A DNA stretch of 10,170 nucleotides, taken from positions 1 through 10,170 of the forward strand of contig URBA01000032.1 of assembly GCA_900545905.1 (NCBI GenBank). The letters run 5' to 3'. Below the pieces are notes generated by a model, which saw nothing but the letters and a program-made list of their open reading frames with translations, searched no databases and was not told the origin of the DNA. Below, piece by piece: positions 1-5,959 of this stretch. Position 1 is the first letter of the stretch. Each line of letters begins with the position of its first letter. Both the position numbers and the translations under genes were made by a program. The DNA comes from an uncultured Collinsella sp. (GTDB lineage Bacteria; Actinomycetota; Coriobacteriia; Coriobacteriales; Coriobacteriaceae).

Positions 1-32
1 CTCGTGGGGTCGGAGATGTGTATAAGAGACAG
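1..32. other. Nextera sequencing adapter (not genomic)
   Basis: The bases end in AGATGTGTATAAGAGACAG, the Tn5 mosaic end used in Nextera libraries, preceded by the read-2 side adapter. There is one mismatch, a G at position 9 where the adapter has C. Genomic sequence therefore begins at 33. The adapter continues the reading frame of the truncated metallopeptidase and would append a spurious tail containing LLYTSPTPR, a well-known adapter artefact. Confidence 0.97.
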
Positions 33-780
33 ACGTGTCGAGCAGCGCGTGGACCCGATGATTGTGGCTCGGCTCGAGCAGGTGGACGAGCTCGTGGGCG
101 ACAACCATGTCGAGGCATTCGACGGGGTAGGCGGCGAGCTCGCGCGCGATGCGAATAGCGCCGGATTTAGGTGTGCATGAGCCCCAACGCGTTTTCATGC
201 TGCGTACGGAAATGCGGGCCACGGTGACGCCCATTGCGATTTCGTATGCGCGCACCATATCGCGTAGCGCTGCGGTGACCTCGGATGCATAGAGTTGGTC
301 GATGCGTGTCTGGAGATCTTTGGGTGTTAGGCCGTCGAGGGCTGTGCGCTGCTTTGCCTGCGCGCGCCCACTTGGCTCGTCGGCACCCATAAAACTTGCG
401 AAGGTAGCCTGCTTGGGCCGCGGTGCGGGTGGCTCAAAGTTGTGGTCGAGTGCATCCTGAACGGTGATGGGTTTGCCCCAAAGCGCAATGATGGACGAGG
501 GACTGAGCGGCTCTCGCGCCGTCGCCTGACGTTGCTCGCGCTGGGCAAGTCGGCTGATAATCCAGGCGCTGTTGCGCTTCACAAACGCTTCGATACGCTC
601 GCGGCTGGCGCCGAGCGGTGCACTGGCGTGGACCTCACCGCTCGATGTGACGCGTAGGTTGAAGTTTTTGACGCGCTTTTTGGTAACGACGACGGAGATG
701 GGCGTCCCATCCGGCCGGGATACAGAAATCGTAAATTGCTGCGTCAAAAGCGGTCCTTCAGATTGGGGACGGGCCGGCAT
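33..780 (-). CDS. YgjP/DUF45-type zinc metallopeptidase, C-terminus truncated by contig end
   Basis: Reading the minus strand from 780 gives an open frame of about 249 codons that runs off the genomic sequence with no stop, so it is easily missed by an ORF search that requires one. It ends in the hallmarks of the YgjP-like (DUF45, M48-related) family: SMKTRWGSC at residues 194-202 and the zinc motif HELVH at 229-233, followed by a His-rich stretch (SHNHRVH, 238-244) that should supply the third ligand. Only a short C-terminal piece is missing. The ATG at 780 lies inside a strong hairpin and has no ribosome binding site. A TTG at 745-747, preceded by GAAGGA at a 6-nt spacing, is a good alternative start and gives an N-terminus (TQQFTISVSRPDG) more like the family. 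The gene lies 41 nt downstream of the dipeptidase on the same strand, so co-transcription is likely. The natural substrate is unknown; the family call is confident, the start is not. Confidence 0.85.
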
Positions 781-805
781 GTCGATCGTTCGGCATGCCG
801 GCCCG
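770..805. repeat. GC-rich hairpin between dipeptidase and metallopeptidase genes
   Basis: Arms CGGGCCGGCAT (770-780) and ATGCCGGCCCG (795-805) are perfectly complementary. The stem continues inward to a total of 16 pairs (770-785 with 790-805), with one T·G wobble when read on the plus strand, leaving a 4-nt loop. No T-run follows on either strand, so it is not a standard intrinsic terminator. In the direction of transcription (minus) it lies 17 nt after the dipeptidase stop and overlaps the first possible ATG of the next gene. It may be an mRNA processing or stability element, or a U-less terminator. Confidence 0.75.
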
Positions 806-821
806 CTCAAGGGATGTGAAA

Positions 822-1835
822 TTAATAACGCTCAAAGAAGGCAAGCGCGTTGTCGCTGCAGAGCTTCTGCATCACGGTCTTGCCAAAATGCTTGGAAAGC
901 ATGTTCTGGAACTCGGGTATCTTGCTGGCATCGGAGAGGAAAGCAGGCACCGTGGCGCCGTCCCAGTCGCCGCCGAGCGCGATGACGTCCTCGCCGCCCA
1001 GGTCGAGCCAGTGCTCGATATGTGCCGCCAGCTGGTCGAAGGTGACGTCTGCGGCGGTCTTGTCGGTTACGTCGTTGGATAGGAACTCGCTGCAGTAGTT
1101 GAGGCCGACGATGCCACCCATGTCGCGAATGGTGCGGAACTGGTCGTCGGTAAGGTTGCGTTTGACGCTGCAAACCGCACGGGAGTTGGAGTGGCTGGCG
1201 ACGAAGGGGCGCGTGGCGTGGGTGACAACCTCGTCAAAGCACTCATCGTTGAGGTGGGAGACGTCAAGCACCATGCCGGCGTGCTCCATCTGCGTAAGTG
1301 CCTCGATGCCGGCGGCGGTGAGGCCGGCGTGGGTATCGTGTCCGCTCGCGAGCGGCCCCTGCGCATTCCAGCTGAGCGACGACATAAGCACGCCCAAGCT
1401 CTTGAGCACCTCGATCAGCGCGGGGTCCTCGGCAAAGAACGTGGCGTTTTCGATGGTGTGGATGCAAGCGACCTTGCCGTCCTTGAGCGCGGGGCGAATG
1501 TCTGCCGCGCTGCGTACGTTGACCATGCGGTCGTGGTTGAGCATTGCCTGGCCGCTCATATGCGCCATGATTTGCGCCTGGAAGCGCGCGGCGTGGGCGG
1601 TGGGAATCTCGTCGGGGACAAACGTGGCGAAGCACTGTGCCCACGGCGTGTTGCCGATCTTTGCGAGCGAGATGGCGCAGGCGTTGCCCTCGATGAGGTC
1701 GAAATCTTGCGGATGCGTTTCGTCGCCGGGGAAATAACCGTCGGTGCCGGCGGTAAAGCGCAGGTCGAGATCGAGCGTGGCCCAGCCGATTCGGTCGGCG
1801 GTGTCGCAGTGTAGGTCAAATACGGGATATGCCAT
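822..1835 (-). CDS. Membrane dipeptidase, M19 (renal dipeptidase) family
   Basis: The 337-residue protein is a full-length M19 dipeptidase, a binuclear-zinc TIM-barrel enzyme that splits dipeptides, often including D-residues at the C-terminal side. All expected ligands are visible: HxD near the N-terminus (H9, D11 in DLHCD), the bridging Glu in HTIEN (E129), His in LDVSH (H194) and in ASHS (H215), and the substrate-binding loop GGDWDG (288-293; GSDFDG in many relatives). There is no signal peptide or membrane segment, so despite the family name it is probably cytoplasmic. The start is the ATG at 1833-1835, placed just after GGAGGAACC; an in-frame ATG 30 nt upstream lacks a ribosome binding site. 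It leads a minus-strand unit with the metallopeptidase. Both are peptidases, which suggests peptide or peptidoglycan-fragment recycling, but that is inference. Confidence 0.95.
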   Translation of the reverse strand: MAYPVFDLHCDTADRIGWATLDLDLRFTAGTDGYFPGDETHPQDFDLIEGNACAISLAKIGNTPWAQCFATFVPDEIPTAHAARFQAQIMAHMSGQAMLNHDRMVNVRSAADIRPALKDGKVACIHTIENATFFAEDPALIEVLKSLGVLMSSLSWNAQGPLASGHDTHAGLTAAGIEALTQMEHAGMVLDVSHLNDECFDEVVTHATRPFVASHSNSRAVCSVKRNLTDDQFRTIRDMGGIVGLNYCSEFLSNDVTDKTAADVTFDQLAAHIEHWLDLGGEDVIALGGDWDGATVPAFLSDASKIPEFQNMLSKHFGKTVMQKLCSDNALAFFERY

Positions 1836-1872
1836 GGTTCCTCCGGTTGCAGCGTTTCTTTGCAAACTGTCA

Positions 1873-1905
1873 TTGAATTGTATGACTAGGGTATAGTTAG
1901 CGCCA
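1873..1905. promoter_or_regulatory. Probable divergent promoters for dipeptidase (-) and FKBP gene (+)
   Basis: The 120-bp gap between the two divergent starts (1836-1955) holds a minus-strand -10-like TACAAT (attgta at 1877-1882), about 40 nt from the dipeptidase start, and a plus-strand -10-like TATAGT (1892-1897), about 58 nt from the FKBP start. Neither has a convincing -35 at 16-18 bp; TGGCGC at 1900-1905 is the minus-strand hexamer at 17 bp. The two promoters overlap, so they may compete. The assignment rests on -10 hexamers and geometry only. Confidence 0.4.
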
Positions 1906-1955
1906 TATGTTCACGGCGGCCCGCGTTGTGCGCCGCCCTTATCACGGAGGTTACC

Positions 1956-2384
1956 ATGTCCAACCAGGGCAAGAAGGTCAAGACCCATTATCGCGGCACG
2001 CTCGACGACGGCACGCAGTTCGATAGCTCCTACGATCGCGGCGAGCCGCTGGAGTTCACCTGCGGCGCCGGTCAGATGATCAAGGGCTTCGACGCCGCCG
2101 TTGTCGACATGCAGGTGGGCGAGAAGAAGACCGTGCACATTCCTGCTGCCGATGCCTACGGCGAGCACAATCCCGAGATGGTTATTACCTTCCCGGCCGA
2201 ACAGGTTCCCAACATCGAGCAGATCGAGAAGGGCATGAAGCTCTTCCTGTCCACGCCGAGCGGCATGCCTGTCCCCGCCGTCGTCATTGACGTGACGCCC
2301 GAGGCCGTGACGCTCGACGCCAACCACGAGCTGGCCGGTAAGGACCTCAACTTTGATATCGAGCTCGTCGAGGTCGAGGACTAG
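1956..2384 (+). CDS. SlyD-like FKBP-type peptidyl-prolyl cis-trans isomerase
   Basis: The 142-residue cytoplasmic protein has the SlyD layout: an FKBP domain split by an insert-in-flap chaperone domain. The FKBP part covers about residues 1-69 and 120-142. It shows the HYRGTLDDGTQFDSS strand, the GAGQMIKGFD motif (37-46) and the SlyD-typical closing segment NHELAGKDLNFDIELVEV (123-140). Residues about 70-120 form the flap insert, which binds unfolded chains. The family catalyses proline isomerisation and assists folding; E. coli SlyD also feeds nickel to hydrogenase maturation through HypB. The His/Cys-rich metal-binding tail of E. coli SlyD is absent here, as the protein ends VEVED. The start ATG at 1956 follows CACGGAGG by 5 nt; an in-frame ATG 30 nt upstream lies in the leader and lacks a site. 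It is 3 nt from the UreE-like gene, so the two are almost surely one transcript. Confidence 0.94.
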   Translation: MSNQGKKVKTHYRGTLDDGTQFDSSYDRGEPLEFTCGAGQMIKGFDAAVVDMQVGEKKTVHIPAADAYGEHNPEMVITFPAEQVPNIEQIEKGMKLFLSTPSGMPVPAVVIDVTPEAVTLDANHELAGKDLNFDIELVEVED

Positions 2385-2387
2385 GCT

Positions 2388-2966
2388 ATGCCTACGAATC
2401 TGGTTTCGACAGCGTGCCTCGGAAATCTCAACGACCCGTCCTATGAGCTTTTGCTTCGCCGGGAGCTGGGCGGTGTCTTTGAGGTCGATGAGCTACTGCT
2501 CGATTGGGACCAGGCTGATGTATGCGCGTTTGTGGGCGTGACGGAGCTGGGGCGCACGGTCGATGTTCGGCTGGATACTGCCGACGGCGGTCGTCTTGTC
2601 GACGGCGACGTGCTCGCCGTCGACCGTTCGGGCGTGGTGCCCGTGGCGGTTGTCGTGCGCCTGCGCAGCGCCGAGGTTTATTTGGTCGAAGTTGACCGCA
2701 TGGACCCGATTGCGCTCGCGCATGCGTGCTGGGAGATCGGCAATATGCATGCGCCGCTTTTTCGAGGCGATTCGGACGAGCATACCGTGCGCATGTATAC
2801 GCCGGTGCAGCCTGTTTTGGGCCGCATGCTCCGGGGCGTCGAGGGCGTTCGGCTCTCGACGGTTACCCGTGAACTCGATTCGGACCGGCGCTTTGCGTCG
2901 AGTGCGGCGGATGCCGTTGTGAGTATGGCTCCAGACTTTACGATCGTAAAGAAGGCGCGCGGTTAA
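2388..2966 (+). CDS. UreE-like putative nickel metallochaperone
   Basis: The 192-residue protein resembles the two-domain urease accessory protein UreE, which delivers nickel for enzyme maturation. The N-terminal part fits the UreE peptide-binding domain (about 55-103: RTVDVRL...GGRLVDGDVLAVDR...VVVRLRSAEVYLVEV). The C-terminal part matches the metal-binding domain (about 107-170), with AHACWEIGNMHAPL aligning to the family signature ACYHLGNRHVPL. The key metal-binding His of GNRH is kept (H121). The later His cluster next to VLDDML in enteric UreE is replaced by YTPVQPVLGRML, and there is no His-rich tail. It follows the SlyD-like gene by 3 nt, with GAGG inside that gene as ribosome binding site. 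No urease subunit or other urease accessory gene is in the window, so its client may be another Ni enzyme. The family call is made from remembered motifs and is fairly, not fully, secure. Confidence 0.72.
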   Translation: MPTNLVSTACLGNLNDPSYELLLRRELGGVFEVDELLLDWDQADVCAFVGVTELGRTVDVRLDTADGGRLVDGDVLAVDRSGVVPVAVVVRLRSAEVYLVEVDRMDPIALAHACWEIGNMHAPLFRGDSDEHTVRMYTPVQPVLGRMLRGVEGVRLSTVTRELDSDRRFASSAADAVVSMAPDFTIVKKARG

Positions 2967-2979
2967 CGTGCGTATAAGT

Positions 2980-3020
2980 AAGACGGACTTTGAGAGGCAA
3001 CTATTCAAAGTCCGTCTTTC
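2980..3020 (+). terminator. Intrinsic terminator after the FKBP/UreE-like operon
   Basis: A perfect 14-bp stem is formed by AAGACGGACTTTGA (2980-2993) and TCAAAGTCCGTCTT (3005-3018) with an 11-nt loop, followed by a short T-rich stretch (TCTGTT). It lies 13 nt past the UreE-like stop and only 31 nt before the HAD start codon. A -10-like TATAAG (2973-2978) sits just upstream of it, so the HAD promoter could overlap this terminator. Confidence 0.85.
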
Positions 3021-3049
3021 TGTTGATGAGATGCTGTGGGGGAAAGCAT

Positions 3050-3847
3050 ATGGGTCTTGAAGGAATCAAGCTGATTGCATGCGATTTGGACGGCACGTTG
3101 CTGCATCCGGGGGAGCGCGAGCCGCGTTCCGAGGCCTTTGAGCTCATCGATGAACTGCATCGTCGCGGTATCGTGTTTATGCCGGCGAGCGGCCGTCAAT
3201 ATGCGAGCTTGCGCTACCTGTTTGCCCCGGTGGCCGATGAGCTCGCCTATGTATGCGAAAACGGAGCCCTGGTGATGAGCGGGGGGCGTGCCGTTGTCAA
3301 GCGTTCCATGGAGCGTAGCCTTGCTATGGATATCGCGAATGCCGTGGTTGCGTATCCCCATGCCGACGTGACCCTTTCGTGTGAGGGACACCTCTACACC
3401 ATGAGCGGCAACGATGCATTCGTCGATCATTTGCGCTATGAGGTCCACTGCGATGTGGCGGTGGTCGACCGCCCCGAGGACATCGACGAGGACGTCATTA
3501 AGATTGCCTTCCAGACGCCCGAGGTGGATCAGCCGGCGGCCCTGGAGTATTTCGAGCGCCTCTTTAGCGACCGTGTTGACGTGATGACGTCGGGAACCGA
3601 ATGGACGGACTTTATCGGCTTTGATTCGGGTAAGGGTTCCGCGCTTGCCGATTACGGTCGTGCCCTGGGTATTTCGCCCGATGAGATGATGGCGTTTGGC
3701 GATAACGAAAACGACCGCGACATGCTCAACGTAGTGGGCCATCCTTATCTAATGGAGAGCTGCAATCCCTCTATGCGTGACATCAACGACCGCGTCCGTT
3801 ACGTGCACACGGTCGAAGAAGAGCTGCGTCGTCTACTTGCTGAGTAG
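3050..3847 (+). CDS. Cof-type HAD-superfamily (IIB) phosphatase
   Basis: The 265-residue protein is a cytoplasmic HAD hydrolase of the Cof/IIB class, which dephosphorylates small phosphorylated metabolites such as sugar phosphates or FMN. All four HAD motifs are present: DLDGT (nucleophile D12, acid/base D14), the motif II Ser in PASGR (S47), the motif III Lys in SGKGSAL (K195), and the motif IV acidic cluster GDNEND (217-222). The C2-type cap lies between motifs II and III (about residues 80-185). Length and motif spacing are normal. The start ATG at 3050 follows GGGGGAAA at suitable distance; an in-frame ATG at 2990 lies inside the upstream terminator and is not credible. The substrate cannot be read from sequence. 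The gene converges with the PerR-like gene, and its stop codon lies in the left arm of a long hairpin. Confidence 0.94.
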   Translation: MGLEGIKLIACDLDGTLLHPGEREPRSEAFELIDELHRRGIVFMPASGRQYASLRYLFAPVADELAYVCENGALVMSGGRAVVKRSMERSLAMDIANAVVAYPHADVTLSCEGHLYTMSGNDAFVDHLRYEVHCDVAVVDRPEDIDEDVIKIAFQTPEVDQPAALEYFERLFSDRVDVMTSGTEWTDFIGFDSGKGSALADYGRALGISPDEMMAFGDNENDRDMLNVVGHPYLMESCNPSMRDINDRVRYVHTVEEELRRLLAE

Positions 3848-3928
3848 ACATTTGGGACATGCCTAGAAATCTATTTTTTGCTGCAAAGCGCGGAAAGGTG
3901 GATTTTAAGGCATGTCCCGAACATCTAC
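3844..3928. repeat. Long 85-bp hairpin covering the HAD/perR convergent junction
   Basis: Imperfect 21-bp inverted arms (3844-3864 and 3908-3928) match at 18 of 21 positions, with a perfect 11-bp core GGGACATGCCT / AGGCATGTCCC. The pairing goes on inside: AAATC (3867-3871) with GATTT (3901-3905), then an A/T and G·U-rich stretch down to a GC-AAA-GC tip near 3883-3889. The whole spacer can thus fold as one hairpin. Both stop codons (TAG at 3845-3847 on plus, TAG at 3925-3927 on minus) lie in the arms. It probably acts as a bidirectional terminator, but its length and symmetry also resemble a small palindromic repeat element. Confidence 0.75.
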
Positions 3929-4305
3929 CGGCAGTCGGGGCAGAGACCCTCGAAGATGGTGTAGTGCGACGTGACGTGCCAGCCGATTTGCTCGGACGCC
4001 TTGGCGTCGAGCTGGGCATCGAAGGGGAGCGGTACGTCGATGACGCGGCTGCACGAGGTGCAGATGATATGCGCATGCGGCTCGATCGTGCGATCGAAGC
4101 GGCTGCCGCCCGGCGTCTTGATGGAGAGAATCTCGCCGGCATCTGCCAAGAGATTGAGGTTGCGGTAGACCGTGCCGCGGCTGATCTTGTCATCCTGTTC
4201 GCGCACGGCGTTGTAGATTTCGTCGGCGGTGGGATGGTTATAGCTTTGGCGCACGGCGTCAAGAACCAGCTTTCGCTGCTTGGTATTCCTTCTTTGCACC
4301 GCCAT
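3925..4305 (-). CDS. Fur-family transcriptional regulator, PerR-like
   Basis: The 126-residue DNA-binding protein is a Fur-family repressor whose residues match peroxide sensor PerR more than the iron sensor Fur. The winged-helix domain (about 1-75) includes HPTADEIY and the recognition helix region SRGTVYRNLNLL. The regulatory metal-site residues of PerR are all present: H24, D71 in SRFD, H77 and H79 in EPHAHIIC, D90 in VID. The structural zinc site has both CxxC pairs, C82/C85 and C122/C125, the latter at the extreme C-terminus. PerR proteins hold Fe or Mn and release DNA when peroxide oxidises the metal-binding His; this is family knowledge. The start is the ATG at 4303-4305 with AGAGGCGAGG upstream. 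It is last in a minus-strand gene train but has its own candidate promoter and operator. Targets in this organism are not visible. Confidence 0.9.
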   Translation of the reverse strand: MAVQRRNTKQRKLVLDAVRQSYNHPTADEIYNAVREQDDKISRGTVYRNLNLLADAGEILSIKTPGGSRFDRTIEPHAHIICTSCSRVIDVPLPFDAQLDAKASEQIGWHVTSHYTIFEGLCPDCR

Positions 4306-4341
4306 GCGCCTCGCCTCTTTTCTATTAACGGTCGTAGGTAA

Positions 4342-4370
4342 ATGATACCGTATTTAGCACACAATACTAA
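4342..4370 (-). promoter_or_regulatory. Candidate perR promoter with overlapping dyad operator
   Basis: Read on the minus strand, TTAGTA (4365-4370) and TATCAT (4342-4347) are separated by 17 bp and sit 37 nt from the PerR-like start. The dyad TTAG-N9-CTAA (4354-4370) covers the -35 side and spacer, where a repressor would block polymerase. AT-rich dyads of about this size are typical of Fur/PerR boxes, although the match to the PerR 7-1-7 consensus is partial. Autoregulation is the inference. The dyad also overlaps the acylphosphatase stop codon. Confidence 0.4.
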
Positions 4371-4777
4371 TAATGAGGACTGAAACCGTCTTCATTGGCA
4401 AGTAGGGCTCGGGCCTGGGCGTCTACGAGGCGAAAACGCGTTCCCATGCGCTCGTAGGAGGCATGAAGCGCCTCGAGATGAGATAGGATGTTTGCCGGAG
4501 CTCCCTGTATCTCCATCTCGACTGAGCCGTCTTCCATGTTACGCACCCAGCCGGTGAGTGCGCGTGCCTGTGCGAGGTTGGTGTTGGTAAAGCGAAAACC
4601 AACGCCTTGGACTTGCCCCGCCCAGCGCAGGAAATAGCGCAGGGGAGTGTCTTGAGTGGCCTCGTCGCTTGCGAGCACGGTAAGCCTGCGGCGCAGCTCG
4701 AGCTCGACGTTTGATGGTTTTTGAGGCTCTCGACTGCCGCCGGTGACGCTGGAGAAGAACGTATCGAAGAGGCCCAT
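4367..4777 (-). CDS. Acylphosphatase-domain protein with N-terminal extension
   Basis: The C-terminal ~90 of 136 residues form an acylphosphatase domain, which hydrolyses acyl-phosphates such as carbamoyl phosphate. The catalytic Arg is in GQVQGVGFR (R62) and the catalytic Asn in GWVRNMEDGSVE (N80), both as in the family. Classical acylphosphatases are about 90-100 residues. Here about 45 extra residues precede the domain, opening with MGLFDTFFSSVTGG and then a charged stretch. No transmembrane segment is evident. The start ATG at 4775-4777 lies 2 nt after the oxidoreductase stop; a longer in-frame reading upstream lies inside that gene and is rejected. The 2-nt spacing points to co-transcription and perhaps translational coupling. 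Whether the extension is functional or the true start is further in is open, but no better start with a ribosome binding site was seen. Confidence 0.88.
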   Translation of the reverse strand: MGLFDTFFSSVTGGSREPQKPSNVELELRRRLTVLASDEATQDTPLRYFLRWAGQVQGVGFRFTNTNLAQARALTGWVRNMEDGSVEMEIQGAPANILSHLEALHASYERMGTRFRLVDAQARALLANEDGFSPHY

Positions 4778-4779
4778 AG

Positions 4780-5886
4780 CTATGCCTGCTTGCCTGCGTC
4801 GGCCGGGAAGGTTATGCCGGCCTGCTGGCGCACGGCATCCATGATGCGCAGTGAGACGAGTGTGACATCGCGGTAGTGGCCAAGCTCGTGGCGTCCCGCC
4901 GGGGTCTCCCAAATTTCTTCCTTAACGTTATCGATGCCGCCGATGGCGGTGATAAAGTCTGTGAGTTCGTATTCCATAGTGTTGCTCGATTTGGGTAGGT
5001 CGAGCACGCGGCCGTTGTCGCCCTGTTCGCGCGGTGCCTCGGTCGCCGAGCCGCGTACGACATCGCCGCGATAGTCGATGCGGACGTTGCGGGGCGTGGA
5101 CAGATGGTCGATCTGGATAGTGCCACGCTCGCCTTCGATCTGCGAGGGCAGCAGGTCATTCGTAATTTTGGAGTGCGCGAGCTCGACGGAGATGCGGCCT
5201 CCGCCATAGCTGGCGAGGATGGAACCGCAGCCGTCGATGGGGCCGTGCGTGAGCTGTCGCGTGGTGGGGTCGAGCAGAGTAGTCATGCTCGTAAGGCCGG
5301 AGGGCATGCCGAAAATCTCGACCATGGGCTCGACGGTGTAGACGCCAATGTCCATGAGGGAGCCCGAGGCCATGTGGCAGTCGAAGATATTGGTGGCGCG
5401 CCCCGCGAGAACCTCGTTGTAGCGCGAAGAATACTTGCCAAAGCGCAGTGAGGCGCGACGAATGGGCGCAATCTCGCCCAGGGCGTCCTCGACGGCGTGG
5501 AAAGCGGGGTCATGGAGCGGGCGCATGGCCTCGAGGGCCACGACACCTGCTGCTTCGGCAGCGCGGAAGACTTCCAGCGCCTGCGCTTCGGTGGCGCAGA
5601 AGGGTTTCTCGACGATGACATGCTTGCCACCGGCGATGCAGGCAAGGGCCTGCTCGTGGTGAAGTGCGTTAGGGCTGCCGATATAGACGGCGTCGACGTC
5701 GACGGCGGACGCAAGCTCGTCAAGTGCGGTGAAGTTACGCTCGCCGCCGTGTTCGGCGGTAAAGGCGGCGCCGCGCTCGGCATCGCGCGAGAGCGTGCCC
5801 ACAAACGCGGCTTGGTCGTTGGCGTTGACGACTTGGATAAAGTCGTCGGTGATCATGGATGTGCCGATGGTTGCGATGCGCAGCAT
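4780..5886 (-). CDS. Gfo/Idh/MocA-family NAD(P)-dependent oxidoreductase
   Basis: The 368-residue protein has the two-domain Gfo/Idh/MocA fold. An N-terminal Rossmann domain (about 1-120) begins IATIGTSMITDDF, with GxS in place of the more usual GxGxxG, and carries the diagnostic EKP motif (VIVEKPF, 93-95) and the SPN turn (71-73). The C-terminal domain holds the MDIGVY motif (178-183), typical of the trans-1,2-dihydrobenzenediol dehydrogenase-like branch. Members oxidise or reduce sugars and related hydroxy compounds with NAD(P)H; the substrate here is unknown. The start ATG at 5884-5886 follows AAGGGGGA at suitable distance. The same frame is open well upstream but without a credible start. 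It is 73 nt downstream of rnhA and 2 nt upstream of the acylphosphatase gene. Confidence 0.92.
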   Translation of the reverse strand: MLRIATIGTSMITDDFIQVVNANDQAAFVGTLSRDAERGAAFTAEHGGERNFTALDELASAVDVDAVYIGSPNALHHEQALACIAGGKHVIVEKPFCATEAQALEVFRAAEAAGVVALEAMRPLHDPAFHAVEDALGEIAPIRRASLRFGKYSSRYNEVLAGRATNIFDCHMASGSLMDIGVYTVEPMVEIFGMPSGLTSMTTLLDPTTRQLTHGPIDGCGSILASYGGGRISVELAHSKITNDLLPSQIEGERGTIQIDHLSTPRNVRIDYRGDVVRGSATEAPREQGDNGRVLDLPKSSNTMEYELTDFITAIGGIDNVKEEIWETPAGRHELGHYRDVTLVSLRIMDAVRQQAGITFPADAGKQA

Positions 5887-5959
5887 GTGTCCCCCTTGCG
5901 TCGTTTGGCCTACAGGACGAGTGTAGCGCGGGAGGACACAAAAGCGTGTGAAAACGCCG

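Noticed and set aside
1099..1737. 212-codon plus-strand ORF opposite the dipeptidase
   Set aside because: It lies wholly antisense to a confident M19 gene, lacks a ribosome site and shows no recognisable domain; long antisense frames are expected in GC-rich DNA.
2388..2966. Part of a urease operon
   Set aside because: No urease subunits or other accessory genes flank the UreE-like gene; a HAD phosphatase follows after a terminator.
4778..4912. Upstream start adding 45 codons to the acylphosphatase
   Set aside because: The extra segment is inside the oxidoreductase coding region; the ATG at 4775-4777 fits the operon spacing.
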